This document shows positions 1 to 7,852 of a DNA stretch of 8,708 bases, piece by piece. The notes below the pieces were generated by a model. That model was not told where the DNA came from. It was given only the letters and a program-made list of their open reading frames with translations, and made no database searches. Position numbers and translations under genes: made by a program. The DNA lies in assembly GCA_946482165.1 (NCBI GenBank), contig CAMLQS010000211.1:1-8708 (forward strand). Reading direction: 5' to 3'. The DNA is from an uncultured Verrucomicrobiota bacterium. Its GTDB lineage: Bacteria; Verrucomicrobiota; Verrucomicrobiae; Opitutales; Opitutaceae. Each line of letters starts with the position of its first letter. Position 1 is the first letter of the stretch.

Positions 1-2
1 TC

Positions 3-68
3 CGCCCTGCCCCGCTTCCTTTCATCGGCATCGCCCGAGAAATCCTCGGAACGGAGGACGCACGATGA
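3..68 (+). CDS. Possible C-terminal tail of an upstream gene (partial)
   Basis: One frame is open from the window edge and ends in a TGA at 66-68. That stop overlaps the ATG of the next gene as ATGA. The 21 residues end in ...REILGTEDAR, which is ordinary mixed composition rather than the Arg/Pro-rich product seen in shadow frames here. Two other junctions in this cluster are also 4-base overlaps, which makes a coupled upstream gene plausible. The stretch is too short to name, and the other two frames are open here too. The call rests on the overlap pattern alone. Confidence 0.3.
   Translation, partial: RPAPLPFIGIAREILGTEDAR
53..57 (+). promoter_or_regulatory. Shine-Dalgarno sequence of the Wzc-like gene
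   Basis: GGAGG lies 7 bases upstream of the ATG at 65, an ideal spacing. It fixes the start of the first complete gene. It is the only well-placed strong ribosome-binding site in front of a gene in this window. Confidence 0.75.
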
Positions 69-2197
69 ATCGCCCCTCCATCAAGTCCGACGTGCAAGTC
101 GCTCTCGACCCGTGGAAACTCGTCCACCTCCTCGCCTCGCGCCTGCGGCTCCTCGTCTTCTGCGCCGCCGCCGGCCTCCTCGGGGCGCTCGCCTACGTCG
201 TCTACCGGCCCCCCGTCTACGTCTCCCACGCCATCCTCGAGGTCACGGATGACAAAGGCTCGGACTTGGATTTCAACAAGCGCGACTCCGCCGACCTCAA
301 CTCCGCCGCGCTGCTCAAAACCATCGAGCAGACGGTCGCGAGCCAGGCCGTCCTCAAGCACGTCGTCGCCACGCTCAAGCTTGGAGAAGACCCCTATTTC
401 GCGCCTCCCCGCCCCGAAGGTTACACCGAGGCCGAGCTCCTTACCCTCCTTCGCGAGCGCATCTACGTCGGCCTCGAGCGCGGCACCCGGCTGATTCGCG
501 TGGCCGTCCGCGACGGCGACCCGCTCAAGTCCCAGCGGCTCACCCAGGCCATCATCGACGGGTTCTTCACCCAGCGCACCTTGTCGCGTCGCGAGGGCGT
601 CGGCTCCGCCCACGCCTTCCTCCTCGCCGAGGCCAAACGCCTCGAGCAGGAGGTCCGCGCCGCCGAGGAGCGTCTCCAGTCCTATCAGGAGCAGCACCGC
701 GCCGTGTCCCTCACTGATCGACACAACATCGTGATCCAGCGCCTCGGGGACCTCGCCCAGCAGCACACCGCGGCGCGGGCCCAGCGCCTTTCGCTCGAAT
801 CCACGGAAGCGCACGTCCGCACCATCATCGACACCCGCCCCGACGAACTCGTCAACTTGCGCGAGATCGCCGCGCAACAGGACATCATCGAGCTCCGCAA
901 GCAGCTGAACACCCAGGCCGCCGAGGTCGCCAAGCTCGGTCTGCGCTACCGCGCCCGGCACCCCTCGATGATCCAGGCCCAGCGCCATCTCGATCAGCTC
1001 CAGGCCAGCCTCCGCGCCACCTTGGTCAACGCCGGCCGCGCCATCATCCAGGCCCATCAGGCCGCCGTGGAGAACGAGAAGTCCGTGGAAAGCGAACTCC
1101 GCAAGCAGCAGGAGCAGGCCATCGACCTCTCCCGTCTCGCCATCGCCTACCGGGCCTTGGAGCGCGAGGCGCAGTCCACCGACGCTCTCTACCAGCAGGT
1201 TCTCACCCGCCTGAAGACCGCCGGCCTCAGCCAGAGCCTCGTCGCCATCGGAGGCCTCGACAATCCCATCCAGGTCGTCGAACTGCCCATGGTTCCCGTC
1301 CGCTCCGCCGGCGTATCCGGTAAACTCATACTCGTCGGGGGGCTTATCGCCGGCCTCGGGCTCGGGGTCGTCATCGTCGTCCTCCGCCGCGCCTTCGACC
1401 CGTCCCTGCAATCCGTCGACGACGCCGAATCCTATCTCGGCGTGCCTTCCCTGGCCGTCGTCCCCCGCTCCTCGCTGCGCGGCGCCGACCTGGTCATACA
1501 CTCCCACCCCGCCACCATCGAGGCCGAGTCCTTCCGCTCGCTCCGCACGTCCCTCTCGCTCCTCTACCCCGACGAGACGCCCAAGACCGTCCTCTTCACC
1601 AGCGCGGTGCCGGGCGAGGGCAAGAGCTACTGCTCGGCCAACTACGCGGCCTCCATCGCCCAGCAGGGCGTGCGCACGCTGCTTATCGACGCCGACCTCC
1701 GCCGCCCCGGCCAGCGCGCCCGTCTCGCGTCCGGAGGCTCCCGCGGCCCGGGCCTCGCCGACTGCCTGCGACACCCGGCCCGCTTCGCCGACGCCATCCA
1801 GCCGACCCACATGAAGAATCTCTTCGTCGTCGGCGACCTCCGCGGCTCCGCCCGCAATGCGGAGGACCTCTCGGGCGCGGACTTCAAGACCCTCCTCGAG
1901 CTCGCCCTCACCGTGTTTGATCGCGTCGTGATCGACACCGCCCCGCTCACCGCCGTCGGCGACACCGCCACCATGGCGCCCCATGTCGACGCAGTATGCC
2001 TCGTCGTCCACGCCGGCCGCACCCCTCGCCGTCTTGTCCGCCGCGCCTGCATCCTGCTCGGACGCCAGCCCACCGGTCTCGTCCTCAACCAGATCAAGCC
2101 CGGCCGCGCCGCCCGCTACGACTATTACTCGCACGGGGACGACTACGTCCGCGAAACCGCCGCCGCCGTGGCCCTCCCCGCCTCCGGAGCCGCCTGA
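65..2197 (+). CDS. Wzc-type polysaccharide co-polymerase / BY-kinase-like tyrosine autokinase
   Basis: This 710-residue inner-membrane protein should control polymer length and export in Wzy-dependent EPS synthesis. The N-terminal Wzz-like part has a first membrane helix at about 26-47 and a long periplasmic coiled-coil region at about 180-390. A Pro-containing segment (about 403-412) leads into the second helix at about 420-440. The cytoplasmic C-terminal half is a BY-kinase-type P-loop domain. It has Walker A PGEGKS (516-521, Lys520), Walker A' LLIDADLRRP (539-548) and Walker B VVIDTAPL (621-628, Asp624). The tail carries a small tyrosine cluster (Tyr685, 687, 688, 694) of the kind that is autophosphorylated in this family. 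The length matches one-piece Wzc/ExoP proteins (about 700-780). The residue after the Walker A serine is Tyr rather than the usual Thr. The start is supported by GGAGG at 53-57. Domain calls are by motif; the exact family name (Wzc, ExoP, EpsB or GumC-like) is not resolved. Confidence 0.93.
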   Translation: MNRPSIKSDVQVALDPWKLVHLLASRLRLLVFCAAAGLLGALAYVVYRPPVYVSHAILEVTDDKGSDLDFNKRDSADLNSAALLKTIEQTVASQAVLKHVVATLKLGEDPYFAPPRPEGYTEAELLTLLRERIYVGLERGTRLIRVAVRDGDPLKSQRLTQAIIDGFFTQRTLSRREGVGSAHAFLLAEAKRLEQEVRAAEERLQSYQEQHRAVSLTDRHNIVIQRLGDLAQQHTAARAQRLSLESTEAHVRTIIDTRPDELVNLREIAAQQDIIELRKQLNTQAAEVAKLGLRYRARHPSMIQAQRHLDQLQASLRATLVNAGRAIIQAHQAAVENEKSVESELRKQQEQAIDLSRLAIAYRALEREAQSTDALYQQVLTRLKTAGLSQSLVAIGGLDNPIQVVELPMVPVRSAGVSGKLILVGGLIAGLGLGVVIVVLRRAFDPSLQSVDDAESYLGVPSLAVVPRSSLRGADLVIHSHPATIEAESFRSLRTSLSLLYPDETPKTVLFTSAVPGEGKSYCSANYAASIAQQGVRTLLIDADLRRPGQRARLASGGSRGPGLADCLRHPARFADAIQPTHMKNLFVVGDLRGSARNAEDLSGADFKTLLELALTVFDRVVIDTAPLTAVGDTATMAPHVDAVCLVVHAGRTPRRLVRRACILLGRQPTGLVLNQIKPGRAARYDYYSHGDDYVRETAAAVALPASGAA

Positions 2198-2245
2198 TCC
2201 GAATTTTTCCACCCAACCCGGCCGACCGCCGCCTCCCTCCCGCCA

Positions 2246-3727
2246 ATGAACGCCCACGCCGCACCCACTCCCGCCGCCATTCCCGCGACCCTCGCTCCCG
2301 CACCCGTCCTCGCCGACTCCCGCGGCCGCCTCCGCGAGCTGCTCGTCAGCTCGTTTTTCGGCGACGCCCTGGCCGTCATCCTCGGCCTCGCCTTCGCGAG
2401 CTGGCTGCGTTTCGCGACTCCCCTCAACCAGATCGGCAGCGCCGTAAGCGCCCGGATCCCCTGGACCGACTACGCGCGCCACGTCGTTTTCGGCTCGGCG
2501 CTCTACTTGATTCTTCTCGCCGTTTTCAACCTCTACGGCTCCGCCCAGACGCTCCGCCTCCGCCAGAGCGGCGGCATAATTCTCAAGGCCGCGGCGGCCT
2601 GGCTCTTCGCGCACTTCGCGCTCAGCGCCCTCCTCCGCCCGGAAAACGATGTGTCCCGCGTCTACGTTTTCCTGGGCGCGGCCACCGCGGCCGGCGCGCT
2701 GCTCGGCTGGCGCGCGCTCCTCAACCGCTACGTCGCCGGCTCCGCCGTGCGCGAGCAGCTCCACCGCCGCGTGCTCTTTGTCGGCTGGTCCGATCCCGCC
2801 GCATCGTTCATCAACACCGTCACCTCTCGCCGCGACCCTTTCTACGAAATCGTCGGATGCATCCCGCCGCCCTCCGGGCGCTACACCACTCCGCCTCCCG
2901 CGCGAGTTCGCCGCCTCGGCGACTACCATCAGCTCCAGTATCTGCTGGATCACCACTCGGTCGACCTCGTCGTGATGGCCGACATGAGCGTCCCCTCCGG
3001 AGAGACCCTCGGCCTCGTCAACCTTTGCGAGAAGGAGATGGTCGAGTTCAAAATCATCCCCAACTGCTTCCAGATTCTGCTCTCCGGTCTTCACCTCGAA
3101 ACCATGAGCGGCGTTCCCGTTCTCGGTCTCTCGCGCCTTCCCCTCGACAACCCCTTCAACCTCGCCGCCAAGGAGGCCCTTGATCTCATCGGAGGCGTCG
3201 TCGGCCTGATCCTGAGCGCCCCGATCATCGCCGTCTTCGGCTACCTCGTTCAACGCGAGAGCCCCGGACCTATCTTCTATTATCAGACGCGGCTCGGCCG
3301 CGACGGACGCCATTTCAATATCATCAAGATCCGCAGCATGCGCCTCGACGCCGAGGCTTCCGGCAAGGCGGGTTGGAGCACGAAGAACGACCCCCGCCGC
3401 CTCCGCATCGGTTCGTTCATGCGGCGCTGGAACATCGACGAACTCCCCCAATTTTGGAACGTCGTCAAAGGCGACATGAGCCTCGTCGGCCCGCGGCCCG
3501 AGCGCCCCGAGCTCATCGTCGACTTCAAGGAGGCCATTCCCCACTACAACGCCCGCCACTCGGTCAAACCCGGCATCACGGGCTGGGCTCAGATCAACGG
3601 CTTCCGCGGCGACACCGACCTGCGCGAGCGCATCCGCTGCGACCTCCACTACATCGAGTCCTGGAGCCTCGTCCTCGATGTCCAGATTCTCTTCCGGACG
3701 CTCCTCACCCGCAAAAACGCCTGCTGA
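2246..3727 (+). CDS. Undecaprenyl-phosphate hexose-1-phosphate transferase (WbaP/WcaJ type)
   Basis: This 493-residue initiating enzyme transfers a sugar 1-phosphate, often glucose or galactose, from a UDP-sugar to undecaprenyl phosphate on the cytoplasmic side of the membrane. Four N-terminal membrane helices are visible at about 33-55, 79-97, 112-130 and 138-158. A Rossmann-like CoA_binding_3 region follows at about 173-300, then a membrane re-entrant helix at about 308-335 and the bacterial sugar transferase domain to the end. Family motifs are SPGPIFYYQTRLGRDG (339-354), KIRSM (361-365), IDELPQFWNVVKGDMSLVGPRPE (397-419, with the Asp398-Glu399 catalytic pair) and KPGITGWAQINGFRG (441-455). 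The length is that of the full polytopic enzymes, not the short 200-residue form. The start is the first ATG of the frame, 48 bases after the Wzc-like stop, with a pyrimidine tract and no Shine-Dalgarno sequence. The sugar specificity cannot be read from the sequence. Confidence 0.93.
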   Translation: MNAHAAPTPAAIPATLAPAPVLADSRGRLRELLVSSFFGDALAVILGLAFASWLRFATPLNQIGSAVSARIPWTDYARHVVFGSALYLILLAVFNLYGSAQTLRLRQSGGIILKAAAAWLFAHFALSALLRPENDVSRVYVFLGAATAAGALLGWRALLNRYVAGSAVREQLHRRVLFVGWSDPAASFINTVTSRRDPFYEIVGCIPPPSGRYTTPPPARVRRLGDYHQLQYLLDHHSVDLVVMADMSVPSGETLGLVNLCEKEMVEFKIIPNCFQILLSGLHLETMSGVPVLGLSRLPLDNPFNLAAKEALDLIGGVVGLILSAPIIAVFGYLVQRESPGPIFYYQTRLGRDGRHFNIIKIRSMRLDAEASGKAGWSTKNDPRRLRIGSFMRRWNIDELPQFWNVVKGDMSLVGPRPERPELIVDFKEAIPHYNARHSVKPGITGWAQINGFRGDTDLRERIRCDLHYIESWSLVLDVQILFRTLLTRKNAC

Positions 3728-3871
3728 CCCAAGCGTGTGCCACGGGCGTCCCGCCTCGCCGCGGTCCCCGATCACCGCTCCCGCGCCCCACCCTCCACCC
3801 TCCTTGGTTGTCGGACATTGGTCCTTGGTCATTCGGCGCGCCGCCGCGCGCGCCGCCTCCCTGCTTCCTCC
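3728..3871 (+). other. 144-bp intergenic gap with short repeats
   Basis: This is the only sizeable gap between genes in the cluster. It holds a tandem 7-mer ACCCTCC at 3790-3796 and 3797-3803. It also holds a direct repeat TCCTTGGT at 3801-3808 and 3822-3829 inside a less GC-rich patch, and a GC hairpin at 3834-3855. The GT4 frame is open through it from an ATG at 3737, but the Arg/Pro/Ser-rich product looks non-coding. I see no clear sigma-70 promoter. An internal promoter or processing site here is possible but not shown. Confidence 0.55.
3834..3855 (+). promoter_or_regulatory. GC-rich stem-loop upstream of the GT4 gene
   Basis: CGGCGCGC (3834-3841) is perfectly complementary to GCGCGCCG (3848-3855), with a 6-base loop. 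The stem ends 16 bases before the ATG at 3872. No T-tract follows, so it is not a classical intrinsic terminator. It could affect translation of the next gene or RNA stability, but stems of this size also arise by chance in DNA this GC-rich. Confidence 0.35.
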
Positions 3872-5104
3872 ATGAAAATCGCCTACGTCTTCCATCACGA
3901 CGCCGCAAATCCAGCCGTTCAGTCGGGCCTTCCCGCCTCCTCTCTCGCGGGCCTTCAGCGTCTCGGTGCGAACATCATTCCCGTCTTCCCCCTCGCCTCG
4001 CGCCCGCGCCGCGCGATCGCAAAAAAGATCTCGGCGCGTCTCATCGGCCAACGCTACCGCACCGATCGCGAACCCGCGTTTCTCGAGGCCGCCTCCGCCG
4101 AATTCGAGGCGCGCACCGCGGACGAGGACTTCGATCTCGTCTACACCCCCGGGTCCGAAATCGTCGGGTCGCTTCGCACCGATCGGCCCATCGCCTTCGC
4201 CTCCGACGCCACCTTCGCCAACATGGTGGACTACTACTGGGACTTTACGCGCCTCACTCCCGAATACATCCGCATGGGCCACGAGCAGGAGGCCGCCGCC
4301 ATCGCCAAGGCCTCCCTCTGCATCTACGCCGCCGAGTGGGCCGCCAAGTCCGCCGTCAACGACTACGGCGCGGACCCCTCGAAGGTCGTCGTCATCCCCT
4401 TTGGCGCCAACATCGGCCAGGACAACGCCTGGCCCGAGGTTCGCACCTGGATCGAAGCCCGCCCGCGCGACCACCTCCGCCTGCTCTTCGTCGGCCGCCA
4501 CTGGGAGCGCAAGGGCGGCGACATCCTCGTCCACGCCGCCTACTGCCTCGCCAAGCTCGGCCACAAGGTCCGGGTCGACATCGTCGGCTGCCCCATCCCC
4601 GCGCGTCATCGCAATCTCCCCTGGCTGCACGGCCACGGCTTGCTGAGCCCGCGCGTCGCCGGCGACATGGCCAGGCTCCACGATCTCTTCAAGCAAGCCC
4701 ACTTCGTCTTCGTCCCGTCGCGCGCCGAGTGCTACGGCATGACCTTCGCCGAGGCCAACGCCTACGGCGTCCCCGCCATCAGCACCGATACCGGCGGCAT
4801 CTGCGGCGTAGTTAAAGACGGATACAACGGCCACCTCCTCCCCCTCGACGCCGACGGTCCCGCCTACGCCGACCTCATCGCGTCGAGCTTTGTCAACGCG
4901 TCCCATTACGAACGGCTCTGCGCCCAGTCCTTCGAGGCTTTCGCCCGCCACTACAACTGGAGCGCCTTCTGCCGGAAATTCGTGGACATCGTCGTCGAGC
5001 GCGGCCTCGCGCCCGCCCCGCGAACCGCCTACAACTCCCGCCTCGCCGCCGCGGCCCGCGTCGCCGGTCGCGAACTGTTCTCCGCCAAGGAGGCATGGGC
5101 CTGA
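3872..5104 (+). CDS. Glycosyltransferase family 4 (GT4, GT-B fold)
   Basis: This 410-residue protein should add a sugar from a nucleotide-sugar donor to the growing lipid-linked repeat unit in the cytoplasm. The start MKIAYVF is a typical GT-B first beta-strand. The in-frame extension back to 3737 is Arg/Pro-rich and lies in the gap, so it is excluded. The C-terminal GT4 signatures are clear: LLFVGRHWERKGGDILVHA (204-222, including the RKGG donor loop) and an EX7E motif, Glu286 to Glu294, in SRAECYGMTFAEANAYGVP. The sequence then reads AISTDTGGICGVVKDGYNG, the usual nucleotide-sugar-binding end of the domain. The length is normal for GT4. No Shine-Dalgarno sequence precedes the start; the bases before it are CTGCTTCCTCC. 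Donor, acceptor and linkage are unknown. It is the only non-initiating glycosyltransferase in the window. Confidence 0.9.
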   Translation: MKIAYVFHHDAANPAVQSGLPASSLAGLQRLGANIIPVFPLASRPRRAIAKKISARLIGQRYRTDREPAFLEAASAEFEARTADEDFDLVYTPGSEIVGSLRTDRPIAFASDATFANMVDYYWDFTRLTPEYIRMGHEQEAAAIAKASLCIYAAEWAAKSAVNDYGADPSKVVVIPFGANIGQDNAWPEVRTWIEARPRDHLRLLFVGRHWERKGGDILVHAAYCLAKLGHKVRVDIVGCPIPARHRNLPWLHGHGLLSPRVAGDMARLHDLFKQAHFVFVPSRAECYGMTFAEANAYGVPAISTDTGGICGVVKDGYNGHLLPLDADGPAYADLIASSFVNASHYERLCAQSFEAFARHYNWSAFCRKFVDIVVERGLAPAPRTAYNSRLAAAARVAGRELFSAKEAWA

Positions 5105-6434
5105 GAGCGATGCCTCCCGCCTTCGCCACCGCCGCTCAGCCACGCGGAATCCCGTCGGCCGGGATTCCGCCCGTTCCCGTCGCTCCGCTCGCCCGCCTCT
5201 TCGCACCCCTTCTCCGTCCATCCGTCGTGTTCACGCTCGTCGCCGGCGTCCTCACGCCCTTCACGGTGTCGGAGAGCTCGCGCTTTTCGCCGCCGCCGCA
5301 TGGGCGCTGCTCATCGTCGCGATATCGCACGCCTGGCCCGGCGGCCTCTGGCGCGATCCGGTCTTTCTCGGCCTCCTCGGCAGCCAGTCCCTCGCTCTCG
5401 CGGCTTATGTCGCCTCGGACCTCTACCGCGGCAGCGCTCCTCATGATTTCATCCGCGGCTGGGCGCGCATGATCTTCCTCGGCATCGACCTCGCCGCCGT
5501 CGCCTACCTCGTCGGCTGCTCCGCGCTCAATTTCGTCGTGCTTCTGGTGGGCGTGCAACTGGGCGAGGTGTTCAAGGCGCACGTCCAGGGCGCGCTCTTC
5601 GACGACTACTGGAAGTTTGGCTATGCCGCCCCGGTCACGGTCGCCGTCCTCCTCGTCGCGGGCCGCCTCGGCTTGTTCGCCTCCATCTGCGCCGCCGCAG
5701 GCCTGGGCGTCGTTCATTTCCATTTCGATTTCCGAAGCCTCGGCATGCTCTGCCTGATCGTCGCGGCTCTCCTCGGCGTGCAGGCCTTTCCCCGCGTCGT
5801 TCGCGCCTGGATCGCGCCCCTCGGACTCGCCGGCGCCCTCGGGCTCGTCGGCATCATCTACTCCCTCACGCGTTCCGATCATGAAGGCCAGCGCTCGACC
5901 CGCTCCGACGTCGAACGCAGCTCCATGGTGATCGCCGCCCTCGAGGCCTTCCGCGACTCTCCGCTGATCGGACACGGCTCCTGGTTCAGTCGCACCGATG
6001 TCATGGACGACTTCATGATCATCCGCGAGGAGCGCGCCCGGATCGCGGGCGTCGGCGGCTTCGCCGGCTCCAACGACGAGGAAGAGGGCGTCACCCTTCA
6101 CTCCCAGCTCCTCGTCACGCTCGCGGAAGGAGGTCTCTTCGGCGCCGCCTTTTTCATCCCCTTCGCCTTCGCCCTCGTCTGGGCGCTTTGCCAGCAGGTC
6201 ATCGTCCGCGCGTGGACCGAATTTTCCCCGATTCGCCACTACGTCCTCACGCTCGCGCTGTTCCACGTCTTTCTCAGCCCCTTCTCCGGCGCGCACCGCG
6301 TCGGCGTCGCGCTCGCCGCCGCCCTCGTGGTCCTCATCCACCGCGAGCGCGCCGAAGCCCGCGAAGAATCCGAGGGCGAGTTCGCCGTCGCCTCATCTCC
6401 CGTCTCCACACCCTCCGTTCCACGCTTCCCTTGA
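5095..6434 (+). CDS. Wzy / O-antigen ligase-like polymerase, apparent frameshift near 5275
   Basis: This polytopic inner-membrane protein probably polymerises lipid-linked repeats in the periplasm (Wzy), or ligates glycans (WaaL-like). The coding signal starts in the frame of the ATG at 5095 (alternative ATG at 5110), including a hydrophobic segment VVFTLVAGVLTPF. It moves to another frame from about 5277 (LALFAAAAWALLIVAIS) and stays there to the stop. Deleting one AG from GAGAG at 5272-5276 joins them as TVSELALFAAAAW, giving about 445 residues, a normal family length. The downstream part has about eight further hydrophobic segments, then a large periplasmic loop. That loop carries the Wzy_C-type stretch SPLIGHGSW and later TLHSQLLVTLAEGGLFGAAFF, with the likely key His codon at 6099-6101. 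In the downstream frame alone, the only ATG far enough upstream (4890) would add about 126 implausible Arg/Pro/Ser-rich residues overlapping the GT4 gene. Whether this is an assembly error, a mutation or recoding is open. Wzy and WaaL are hard to separate by sequence; the context favours Wzy. Confidence 0.8.
5144..5170 (+). repeat. Perfect 11-bp inverted repeat, 5-base loop
   Basis: GCGGAATCCCG (5144-5154) and CGGGATTCCGC (5160-5170) are exact reverse complements around the loop TCGGC. The element lies 40 bases past the GT4 stop, inside the first codons of the polymerase gene if that starts at 5095 or 5110. If translation began instead at an in-frame GTG at 5227, the element would be intergenic. 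No T-tract follows. It could be a REP-like palindrome, a protein-binding site or an RNA hairpin. Confidence 0.6.
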
Positions 6435-7852
6435 ACGCGCCCCTTCGCCTCCTTCCGGAAAAACTTCGCGCCCGTCTCGGCGACCGACCTCCTCGCGCCC
6501 TCGCGATGTTCTTCGTCACCTCCATCGCCTCCCGCGGTGTCGGCGTGGCCTGCCAGCTTCTCCAGGTCCCCATCGTCGTGAAAGCCCTCGGCGCCGAGGC
6601 CTTCGGCCTCTGGATGACGTTTGTCACGCTCTCGGGCCTGGTGATTTTCGCCGACTTCGGTCTCGGCATCGGGGTCCAGAATCGCCTCGCCGAACTTTTC
6701 GCCCACGACACCCGCCGCGACCGCGCCCAGGCCCGGGCCTTCTTTGGCAGCGCCTTCCTCTTTCTCTGCGCGATCGGCGTCGTCCTCGCCGTCGCCTGCC
6801 ATCTGATCAACGGCCGCATCGACCACGCGCGGCTCTTCGATCTTCGCGATCCCGCCGTCGTCTCGGCCGCGCCCCTCGCCGCGCTGGTCACCGCGCTCTC
6901 GTTCTGCGCCGGCTTCCCCCTCGGCCTCGCCCAGCGTCTCGCCTACGCGCGACAGCAGGGCTGGGCCTGCAATCTCGCCCAGGCGGGCGGAAGCATCGTC
7001 TCCCTCGTCGCCGTCGCCGTCGCCTGCCATCTCGGCTGGGGACTCGTCGCCATCGTCGTGGCGGGCCAGGGGTCGCTCTTTCTCGCCAACCTCGCCCTCC
7101 TCGTCGCCCAGCTCGGACGCCTGCGCTGGCTCGCCATTTGGCGCTACCGCCTGCGGCCCGCCCTTGTCCGCCAGCTCGTGGGCATCGGCGCCTGCTTCGG
7201 AGCGCTCCAGGTGCTCAACACCATCCTGTTCACGCTGCCGCAGATCGTCATCTCCACCCAACTGGGCGCCGCGGCCGTCACTCCCTTCAATCTTCTCCAG
7301 CGTCTCTACAACCTCTTCAGCGTCGTCCAGAACGCCTTCATGCTGCCCCTTTGGCCCGCCTACGCAAAGGCCAAGGCGCGGCGCGAATTCGACTGGATGC
7401 GCAGCACGCTTCGGCGCTCGTTCCTGGCCACCGTCGCCTTTTCGGTGATCCCGATGCTCGTCGGCGCCGCCTGCGCGCCGTGGATCATCCGCATCTGGGT
7501 GGGACACGAGGTCGAGGGCCTCACATGGACGCTCGTCCTCTGCCTCTGCGCCTGGAACGCCCTCGTCCTCCTTCAGCAGCCTTACAGCTTCCTGCTCTCC
7601 GGCGTCTCCGAAATACGCCGCACCACGGTCTATAGCATCGTCAGCGCGGTCGTCGCCCTCGTGCTCATGTATGCGCTCGTAAAGCCGCTCGGCGCCGCCG
7701 GCGTCGCCCTCGGCCTCGTGCTCGGCTTCTTCCCTTTCGCTTTCCTCGGCACCGTCTCGGAAACCCGCCGCTACCTGCGCGCCCCCGAACCCACCGCGTC
7801 CGCGCCGCTCCGCAACCCCGCCGCAACCGCGACCGCCTCCGTCACGCCATGA
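6431..7852 (+). CDS. Wzx-type polysaccharide flippase (MATE/MVF superfamily)
   Basis: This is a membrane protein of about 473 residues, with many hydrophobic helices throughout, that should flip undecaprenyl-linked repeat units to the periplasmic face. The N-terminal block, MFFVTSIASRGVGVACQLL followed by VVKALGAEAFGLWMTF and then FADFGLGIGVQNRLAE, is the characteristic Wzx/RfbX start (helix 1, the LG..FGLW loop, helix 2). I chose the TTG at 6431, which overlaps the upstream TGA as TTGA. It gives a basic amphipathic leader of 25 residues before Met26. The alternative is the ATG at 6506 (448 residues), which would start inside helix 1. The frame is open further upstream to an ATG at 6188, but that part is an Arg/Pro-rich shadow of the polymerase gene. 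The C-terminal tail after ETRRYLRAPEP is Ala/Pro-rich and probably cytoplasmic. Substrate specificity cannot be inferred. Confidence 0.87.
   Translation: MNAPLRLLPEKLRARLGDRPPRALAMFFVTSIASRGVGVACQLLQVPIVVKALGAEAFGLWMTFVTLSGLVIFADFGLGIGVQNRLAELFAHDTRRDRAQARAFFGSAFLFLCAIGVVLAVACHLINGRIDHARLFDLRDPAVVSAAPLAALVTALSFCAGFPLGLAQRLAYARQQGWACNLAQAGGSIVSLVAVAVACHLGWGLVAIVVAGQGSLFLANLALLVAQLGRLRWLAIWRYRLRPALVRQLVGIGACFGALQVLNTILFTLPQIVISTQLGAAAVTPFNLLQRLYNLFSVVQNAFMLPLWPAYAKAKARREFDWMRSTLRRSFLATVAFSVIPMLVGAACAPWIIRIWVGHEVEGLTWTLVLCLCAWNALVLLQQPYSFLLSGVSEIRRTTVYSIVSAVVALVLMYALVKPLGAAGVALGLVLGFFPFAFLGTVSETRRYLRAPEPTASAPLRNPAATATASVTP

Noticed and set aside
1996..3183. 395-codon + strand frame overlapping the Wzc-like and hexose transferase genes
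   Set aside because: It is almost entirely Arg/Pro, a shadow frame of two well-supported genes.
3737..3871. 45-residue N-terminal extension of the GT4 protein
   Set aside because: The composition is Arg/Ala/Pro-rich and it lies over repeats and a hairpin. MKIAYVF at 3872 is the natural GT-B start.
3373..4815. 480-codon + strand frame overlapping the hexose transferase and GT4 genes
   Set aside because: It is Arg/Pro/His-rich with no motifs and overlaps two genes with clear catalytic signatures.
5136..6341. Long antisense open frame (401 codons) opposite the polymerase gene
   Set aside because: The product is Glu/Asp/Gly/Arg-rich with no domain, as expected opposite GC-biased codons of a membrane protein.
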